Origin: Lachnospiraceae bacterium
GTDB taxonomy: Bacteria > Bacillota_A > Clostridia > Lachnospirales > Lachnospiraceae
Direction of reading: 5' to 3'
Assembly: GCA_009911175.1 (NCBI GenBank)
Contig: QXWX01000089.1
Coordinates: forward strand, 1 to 28,089
DNA length: 28,089 nt
Shown here: piece by piece, positions 23,075-28,089 of the stretch
Position numbering within the stretch: the first letter of the stretch is position 1
Layout of the letters: each line of letters begins with the position of its first letter
Position numbers and translations under genes: made by a program
The notes under the pieces: generated by a model
The model's input: the letters and a program-made list of their open reading frames with translations, nothing else
What the model was told of the DNA's origin: nothing
Database searches by the model: none

Positions 23075-24682
23075 TTACTTGATCTCCCACTTATCCGCAA
23101 GATTCAGGATCTGAGCCTCAAACTTCGCCTTATCCTTATTGGCCATGCCCTCACATCTGGCAGCCACTTCCACAAGCCATCTGGCAGCGGAAAGCAGACG
23201 TTCTGTCGCCGCATCAGCCTTCTTCTGTGCCGGCTTCTTGGTCTTAACCGGAATCCGGACGCCCTCGGAAAGGATCTCATCCGCAATCAGATCCGCTTCT
23301 CCGCCGGGGAACGGCGCAAATGCCGGAAATCCGAACTTTTCCTCCACGGTCTGGGCAAATTCCTCTGTCACCGTATCCTCGCCGTGAACGACAAATACCC
23401 GCTTCAGAGGTTTTTTGAAACCTTCCAGCCACTTCAGCAGCCCGTCCAGGTCCGCATGTCCGCTGATTCCCTTCAGGCTTTCGATCCGTGCCCGGACTTC
23501 GATGGTCTCGCCGAAAAGCTTGACCTCCTTCTCGCCCTCCAGGATCCGGCGTCCCAGCGTGCCTCCCGCCTGGTAGCCAACGAACAGGATCGTGCATTCC
23601 TCCCGCCACAGGTTATGCTTTAGATGGTGGCGGATCCGCCCGGCCTCACACATGCCGGAAGCAGATATGATCACCTTCGGCCTCTCGATAAAGTTGATCT
23701 GCTTGGAATCCTCGCTGCCCGTCGAGATCTTCAGCCCCGGGAACACCAGCGGGTTGATCCCGGAATTGACCAGCTTTAAGGCCGCCTCGTCAAAACAGCC
23801 TTTCATGTTCTTTGTAAACACCTTGGTAGCCTCAATAGCCAGCGGGCTGTCCAGGTATACCTCAAAATCCGCGTATTCCGGCAGGAGGTTCTGCTCCTTG
23901 ATCTCCCGGATAAAATACAGAAGCTCCTGGGTACGTCCTACCGCAAAGGACGGGATCACCACATTGCCGCCCTTGTCAAAGGTCTCCTTGACGATCCGGG
24001 TAAATGTCCCGATATAATCCACCTTTTCCGTGGAATGGAGCCGGTTTCCATATGTAGATTCGATGACCACATAATCCGCCTCCTCCGTATAGGACGGTTC
24101 CCGGAGGATCGGCTGGTTCTGGTTTCCTACGTCGCCGGAGAATACGATCTTGCGCTGTTCCTCTCCTTCCGTCACCCAGATCTCAATACTGGAAGACCCC
24201 AGCAGATGTCCCACATCCGTAAAACGGACCTCAATCCCTTCACAGAGCTGGATCCTCTGTCCGTAGCCGCAGGGCCTGAACAGCTCGATCGCGTCCAGCG
24301 CGTCCTGCATCACATAAACAGGCTCATATTCCGGATAGCCGGCACGCTTGCCCTTTCTGTTGCGCCACTCTGCCTCAAATTCCTGAATGTGGGCGCTATC
24401 ACGAAGCATGATATTGCACAGGTCCGATGTGGCAAAGGTACTTACCACCTCGCCCTTGAAGCCTTCCTTCACCAGCTTCGGGATCATGCCCGAATGATCG
24501 ATATGGGCATGGGTCAGCAGCACATAATCGACCTCATTCTCCGCGATCGGAAGCCCGGGATTCTCATACAGGTCAATCCCCTGTTCCATACCGCAGTCCA
24601 CCAGAATGTTCTTCCCCGCCGCCTGCAGCAGATGACAGCTTCCTGTCACCTCGTGGGCAGCCCCAACAAATGTCAGTTTCAT
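23075..24682 (-). CDS. MBL-fold / beta-CASP RNA-processing exonuclease-like hydrolase
   Basis: The 535-residue protein has the metallo-beta-lactamase signature HAHIDHSG near residue 60, GHLLGSSSIEI, and FSGDVGN. The beta-CASP motifs follow: ESTYGN (motif A), ISGHADLDGLL (motif B His) and VFVVHGE (motif C). This is the CPSF73/Ysh1-like group, related to RNase J, that cuts RNA with two zinc ions. RNA substrates in this organism are unknown. The C-terminal 70 residues (VKTKKPAQKKADAATERLL and on) are a Lys/Ala-rich extension beyond the core. I chose ATG 24682 after GGTGAAGAG; a TTG at 24706 after a weaker site is possible. The promoter and leader hairpin lie upstream at 24741-24824. Confidence 0.88.
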   Translation of the reverse strand: MKLTFVGAAHEVTGSCHLLQAAGKNILVDCGMEQGIDLYENPGLPIAENEVDYVLLTHAHIDHSGMIPKLVKEGFKGEVVSTFATSDLCNIMLRDSAHIQEFEAEWRNRKGKRAGYPEYEPVYVMQDALDAIELFRPCGYGQRIQLCEGIEVRFTDVGHLLGSSSIEIWVTEGEEQRKIVFSGDVGNQNQPILREPSYTEEADYVVIESTYGNRLHSTEKVDYIGTFTRIVKETFDKGGNVVIPSFAVGRTQELLYFIREIKEQNLLPEYADFEVYLDSPLAIEATKVFTKNMKGCFDEAALKLVNSGINPLVFPGLKISTGSEDSKQINFIERPKVIISASGMCEAGRIRHHLKHNLWREECTILFVGYQAGGTLGRRILEGEKEVKLFGETIEVRARIESLKGISGHADLDGLLKWLEGFKKPLKRVFVVHGEDTVTEEFAQTVEEKFGFPAFAPFPGGEADLIADEILSEGVRIPVKTKKPAQKKADAATERLLSAARWLVEVAARCEGMANKDKAKFEAQILNLADKWEIK

Positions 24683-24740
24683 TCTCTTCACCACGCTCTC
24701 CTGCAAGATCCATATCCCGACCCCGGAATATCAGACCTGA

Positions 24741-24824
24741 ATATCCTGGTATCAGGATATGGAACCTGCAAATTAAAATGATTAGTCCTGTGGATATTAT
24801 AGCATTGTATTGGTGTAGCGTAAA
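24741..24824 (-). promoter_or_regulatory. Promoter and leader hairpin of the MBL gene
   Basis: On the minus strand TTTACG (24819-24824), a 17-base spacer and an extended TGC-TATAAT (24796-24801) give a start near 24789. The leader of about 107 bases contains a perfect 8-bp hairpin ATATCCTG-loop-CAGGATAT (24741-24760). Confidence 0.55.
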
Positions 24825-24885
24825 GGATTTTTTTACCCGGCGGCTGGCCGAAGCATCCTGCGGGCATGAACTGATATTCCATTTT

Positions 24886-25626
24886 TTACTGGTAACGCAC
24901 CATCTCCCGTTTCAGCCGCTGCATGATCTTTTTCTCAAGCCGTGAGATGTAGGACTGGGAGATCCCCAGATAATCCGCCACCTCTTTCTGGGTCTTCTCC
25001 TCTCCGTCCGGATTGTCCAGTCCGAAACGCATGCGGACGATCAGCTTTTCCCGGCTGGACAGCTTATTGATGGCCTTCACAAGGAGACGCCGTTCCGCCT
25101 CGTTTTCCAGGTCCTTGGTGATCGTGTCCTCCTCGGTTCCCAGGATATCGGAAAGCAGCAGTTCATTTCCGTCCCAGTCTACATTCAGAGGTTCATCAAT
25201 GGATACCTCCATCTTCGTCTTATTATTCCGTCGCAGATACATCAATATCTCATTTTCGATACATCGGGAGGCATAGGTGGCCAGCTTGATATTTTTATTC
25301 GGATTAAAGGTATTGATCGCCTTGATCAGTCCGATGGTCCCGATTGAGATCAGATCCTCCACTCCTACCCCCGTGTTGTCAAATTTTTTCGCGATATAGA
25401 CGACCAGCCGCAGATTGTGTTCGATCAGCAGTTTTTTGGCCTGCTCATCCCGCTCAGTCCCGAGCCTGTCAATCACTTCTGATTCTTCCTCGGTCTCGAG
25501 CGGCGCCGGAAGCACCTCCGATCCCCCTATGTAATGAATCTCCTTCTGATTGGAAAAGAAAATCCCTCTGAAATCCGGTATAATTTTCAGCTTAAACTGT
25601 CGTGGTACGGCTACCTTAACAACCAT
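24886..25626 (-). CDS. sigE: Mother-cell sigma factor SigE (pro-form)
   Basis: The 246-residue protein closely follows B. subtilis pro-SigE. An N-terminal pro-sequence of about 30 residues ([19 protein letters not shown]) leads into [14 protein letters not shown]. Region 2 reads [20 protein letters not shown] and [20 protein letters not shown]. Region 4 ends [26 protein letters not shown]. SpoIIGA removes the pro-sequence after septation. AAAGGAGG precedes the ATG. It is the second gene of the spoIIG unit. Two hairpins (ATCTGC-GCG-GCAGAT and ATACGG-loop-CCGTAT) lie in the 96 bases after spoIIGA and might modulate sigE translation or stability. Confidence 0.97.
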   Translation of the reverse strand: MVVKVAVPRQFKLKIIPDFRGIFFSNQKEIHYIGGSEVLPAPLETEEESEVIDRLGTERDEQAKKLLIEHNLRLVVYIAKKFDNTGVGVEDLISIGTIGLIKAINTFNPNKNIKLATYASRCIENEILMYLRRNNKTKMEVSIDEPLNVDWDGNELLLSDILGTEEDTITKDLENEAERRLLVKAINKLSSREKLIVRMRFGLDNPDGEEKTQKEVADYLGISQSYISRLEKKIMQRLKREMVRYQ

Positions 25627-25722
25627 TCTTTTTTTCCTCCTTTATTTGTAACCAATCTGCGCGGCAGATTTCAAATACGGATTATTTCCCGTATCCTCCT
25701 GTCATCAGTCGTCCGCAAAGGA

Positions 25723-26517
25723 TCAGCAGGCCAGAACATCCGGATTCAAGATCATCTGATACTCCTCATGTCCTGAAATCTGACCCTCACAGATTCCGAT
25801 GATCGGACGCCGCATTCTGAACTCCCCCTTTTCTCCCGGCAGAAAGACCTCCATCTGTTCTGCCCTGAATACAGGCATCACCCCTTCCCCGCCAACCGTG
25901 CGGTAAGGGATATACCGTACCCCCGTATCTGTTCTTTCTTTCTCCAGCATCTTCTGCGCACAGGCTGGATCAATGACGCTCACCGGGTCCCCTGATATGG
26001 GATCGGTCAATCCGTTTCCTGTATCCAACAGCGCATGCATCCTGTACGTTTCCGGCCCTACGTGCAGCACAACTTCGCAGAGCCGCTCCTCCTGTTTTCT
26101 CAGCATGGTCAGGAATCTCCAGATTCCGTACATCAGATAGTAAATGGGCACTGCCGAGGCAAAAAAAATACTTCCTGTCCGAACCCAGGGCCGGAGGATC
26201 TGCAGCATTCCTCCCATCAGAAATGCCGATACGTATAAAAGACCGAAGGCTTTCCAAAATTGCCTTCCCTTACGTATATCCAGTCCGACCCGGATCATCA
26301 TGCTGGGAATCCCCGCATAATAAGCCAAAAGCCTCACCGCGGCCGGCAGTGGCAGCGCCACGAGCACACATGTGAGAACGGCTCCGAGTCCGCTCCCTAC
26401 AAACACGCGGCCATTTTTTACCGGACATCTCAGCACCTTTTTGACTGCCATAAGGAGCAGAGAGTCCATCATAAAATTGATCAGAAACAATACATCTATG
26501 TACAGCTCATAATACAT
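25723..26517 (-). CDS. spoIIGA: Sporulation sigma-E factor processing protease SpoIIGA
   Basis: The 264-residue protein has five predicted membrane helices in the first half (from MYYELYIDVLFLINFMMDSL). The C-terminal aspartic-protease domain has catalytic Asp165 in LLDTGNGL, with the following DPISGDPVSVID typical of SpoIIGA. It sits in the septal membrane and cleaves pro-SigE, encoded just downstream. GAGAGGGAAG precedes the ATG. Upstream lie two Spo0A boxes and a promoter with a long spacer (26569-26647). The C-terminal part is shorter than in Bacillus by some 40 residues. Confidence 0.95.
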   Translation of the reverse strand: MYYELYIDVLFLINFMMDSLLLMAVKKVLRCPVKNGRVFVGSGLGAVLTCVLVALPLPAAVRLLAYYAGIPSMMIRVGLDIRKGRQFWKAFGLLYVSAFLMGGMLQILRPWVRTGSIFFASAVPIYYLMYGIWRFLTMLRKQEERLCEVVLHVGPETYRMHALLDTGNGLTDPISGDPVSVIDPACAQKMLEKERTDTGVRYIPYRTVGGEGVMPVFRAEQMEVFLPGEKGEFRMRRPIIGICEGQISGHEEYQMILNPDVLAC

Positions 26518-26568
26518 GCTTCACTTCCCTCTCCAGGATGGCCGAACAAGTCCTCATGCACAAAAATT

Positions 26569-26601
26569 ATTATATGCCGTACCATATCGGATTTTTGTCA
26601 G
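26569..26601 (-). promoter_or_regulatory. spoIIG promoter with an unusually long spacer
   Basis: On the minus strand TATAAT (26569-26574) is preceded by a 21-base gap and CTGACA (26596-26601). In B. subtilis the spoIIG promoter also has consensus-like hexamers with a 22-base spacer and needs Spo0A for activation. No -35 is visible at 17 bases. Confidence 0.55.
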
Positions 26602-26627
26602 ATGCTGACGAGACTTTGAGAATATAT

Positions 26628-26647
26628 TTCGACAAAAAAGTTCGACA
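26628..26647 (-). promoter_or_regulatory. Two Spo0A boxes upstream of spoIIGA
   Basis: TGTCGAA occurs twice on the minus strand, at 26628-26634 and 26641-26647, 13 bases apart and both exact matches to the 0A box. They lie about 66-85 bases upstream of the predicted transcription start. Confidence 0.7.
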
Positions 26648-26649
26648 AA

Positions 26650-26683
26650 AAAACCGCTTTTCCCATAAAAGAAAAGCGGTTTT
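26650..26683 (-). terminator. Second ftsZ terminator
   Basis: AAAACCGCTTTTC (26650-26662) pairs with GAAAAGCGGTTTT (26671-26683), and on the minus strand it runs into TTTTTTTG. It sits between ftsZ and the Spo0A boxes and would insulate spoIIGA from ftsZ transcription. Confidence 0.8.
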
Positions 26684-26702
26684 GAAATGCCCTTGTATGC
26701 AG

Positions 26703-26725
26703 AAAAACCGCCGCAGGCTGTTTTT
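26703..26725 (-). terminator. First ftsZ terminator
   Basis: On the minus strand AAAAAC-A-GCC, loop TGC, GGC-G-GTTTTT forms a stem with one mismatch, ending in TTTTTC, six bases after the ftsZ stop. It is tandem with the terminator at 26650-26683. Confidence 0.6.
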
Positions 26726-26730
26726 CCATA

Positions 26731-27924
26731 CTATTTTTTAAAGAAATCCGGAATCTTGATCGACTGTTCCCTTACATTGCTGGAAGTCGTTCTTGGCTGG
26801 ATCGTTGGAGACGGACCTCCCATCGGCCGTGTGCCTGCCGGAGCTCTGGTTCCCGCGCTTCTCATTGCGCCTCCGTCCATCGGCATCCGGCTCACCATAT
26901 CTCCGGAAGGAAGGATGGATCCCATCTTCTGCTGTCCTTCCAGTCTTGCTTTGAGCTTGGAAGAACTGCCGCCTACATTATGTAAGCCCGTAGCAATCAC
27001 AGTGATCTTCGCTTCATCAGACTTGGAGTCATCATAAGTAGCACCGAAGATGATATTTGCGTTCTCTCCGGCGAGCTCTTGTACAAATTCTGCCGCGTCC
27101 GATGCATCCATCAGAGTGATGTCGCCGGATACATTGATGATCACGTGGGAAGCACCCTGGATCGTAGTCTCCAGCAGAGGACTTGCTACTGCCTGCTTCA
27201 CAGCCTCAAGTGCCTTGTCATCCCCGCGTCCCTCACCGATTCCAATGTGGGCGATACCCTTGTCCTTCATGACAGTCTGGACATCTGCAAAGTCCAAGTT
27301 GATCAGGGACGGCACATTGATCAGGTCCGTGATGCCCTGGATACCCTGCTGCAGGACCTCGTCCGCCTTCTTCAAAGCCTCCGGCATGGTCGTTCTTCTA
27401 TCCACGACCTCCAGCAGCTTGTCATTGGGAATGACGATCAAAGTGTCCACACTCTCTTTTAACTTGTCGATCCCCGCAAGCGCATTCGCCATACGGGTTC
27501 TGGACTCAAAGCGGAACGGCTTGGTCACAACCCCCACCGTCAAAGCCCCCTGATTCTTCGCAATCCTTGCCACAACCGGAGTCGCGCCGGTTCCGGTTCC
27601 GCCGCCCATCCCGCAGGTTACGAATACCATGTCCGCGCCTTTGAGAGCAGCAGAGATATCTTCCTCGCTCTCCTCCGCCGCCTTCTCGCCTACTTCCGGC
27701 TGTGCTCCGGCGCCAAGCCCCTTGGTAAGCTTTTCTCCGATCTGCATCAGAGTGGGTGCCTTGCATAACTGCAGTGCCTGTTTATCTGTATTGATCGCAA
27801 TAAATTCTACACCTGCAATCTGTTCATCAATCATACGGTTCACAGCATTGTTGCCGCCTCCGCCGACTCCGATTACGATAATTCGCGCGGCAGCTTCTGA
27901 TTCGTTGGTTTTAATTTCTAACAA
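26731..27924 (-). CDS. ftsZ: Cell division protein FtsZ
   Basis: The protein is 397 residues when read from the TTG at 27924, which follows AAAGGAGGAA by 6 bases; an upstream ATG (27945) would bury this site inside the gene. Tubulin/FtsZ motifs are clear: [14 protein letters not shown] at 17-31, the GTP loop GGGTGTG at 107-113, and [11 protein letters not shown] of the synergy loop. A Gly/Pro-rich linker (about 330-385) leads to the terminal peptide IPDFFKK that binds FtsA, SepF and other partners. FtsZ forms the cytokinetic ring and, in sporulation, the polar septum. It is upstream of spoIIGA with two terminators between. No ftsA is in the window. Confidence 0.97.
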   Translation of the reverse strand: MLEIKTNESEAAARIIVIGVGGGGNNAVNRMIDEQIAGVEFIAINTDKQALQLCKAPTLMQIGEKLTKGLGAGAQPEVGEKAAEESEEDISAALKGADMVFVTCGMGGGTGTGATPVVARIAKNQGALTVGVVTKPFRFESRTRMANALAGIDKLKESVDTLIVIPNDKLLEVVDRRTTMPEALKKADEVLQQGIQGITDLINVPSLINLDFADVQTVMKDKGIAHIGIGEGRGDDKALEAVKQAVASPLLETTIQGASHVIINVSGDITLMDASDAAEFVQELAGENANIIFGATYDDSKSDEAKITVIATGLHNVGGSSSKLKARLEGQQKMGSILPSGDMVSRMPMDGGAMRSAGTRAPAGTRPMGGPSPTIQPRTTSSNVREQSIKIPDFFKK

Positions 27925-28000
27925 GAGTACTTCCTCCTTTATCATCTATTATCAATACTCTAGCATTCCTTACCATTGAATGATACAATCCAATAAGTAT

Positions 28001-28029
28001 ATAATAAAGTCTTTTCGGGAAATAATCAA
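28001..28029 (-). promoter_or_regulatory. ftsZ promoter
   Basis: On the minus strand TTGATT (28024-28029), a 17-base spacer and TATTAT (28001-28006) precede the ftsZ start by about 76 bases. The remaining 28030-28089 is AT-rich with no gene I can see. Confidence 0.55.
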
Positions 28030-28089
28030 TAGATTTTTGTGTATTTTCTGATTTTTTTAATCAATTTATGCACCTTTTTTCCATTTTTT

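Overview
The window looks like a chromosomal segment of a spore-forming clostridial Firmicute, most likely Lachnospiraceae. The reasons are the ftsZ-spoIIGA-sigE and sigG sporulation genes, the mfd/foldase/pth block, strong purine-rich ribosome binding sites, clostridial-style promoters and mid-GC codon use. There are no tRNA or rRNA genes, CRISPR arrays or insertion sequences that I can see.

Layout. (1) 1-3400, small and poorly characterised genes: a zinc-ribbon protein with a 15-residue-repeat basic tail (cut by the left edge), an intergenic palindromic element, a 66-aa hypothetical, a PHP-domain phosphatase with a small downstream gene, a possible small RNA ending in a strong terminator, and a DUF975 membrane protein. 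(2) 3540-12410, a catabolic locus for unsaturated uronate sugars: two AraC-type regulators, a cytoplasmic GH105 hydrolase, KduI, a KduD-like dehydrogenase, a TIM-barrel isomerase/epimerase-like protein and a DctP-DctQ-DctM TRAP transporter. The expected flow is uptake by TRAP, cleavage by GH105, then KduI and KduD to 2-keto-3-deoxygluconate. No polysaccharide lyase, KDG kinase or KDPG aldolase is in the window. The small TRAP membrane subunit is interrupted by one in-frame TAG. (3) 12570-20310, housekeeping: a short cytidylate-kinase-like protein, the operon pth-mfd with a PrsA-like lipoprotein behind it, a membrane-anchored FMN-binding-like protein with a sigma-E-type promoter, and a HAD phosphatase with a small partner. 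(4) 20310-28089, sporulation and division, all on the minus strand: ftsZ, spoIIGA, sigE, then an MBL/beta-CASP nuclease-like protein and a PutP symporter, then sigG.

The observations most worth following are: the amber codon in dctQ; two Spo0A boxes and a long-spacer promoter before spoIIGA, resembling the Bacillus spoIIG arrangement; the sigma-E-type promoter before the FMN-binding-like gene; face-to-face promoters sharing one -10 region between GH105 and its AraC neighbour; the 45-bp in-frame repeat array at the left edge; and two structured intergenic elements (771-918 and 2466-2622). All family assignments come from reading motifs by eye; no database search was run.
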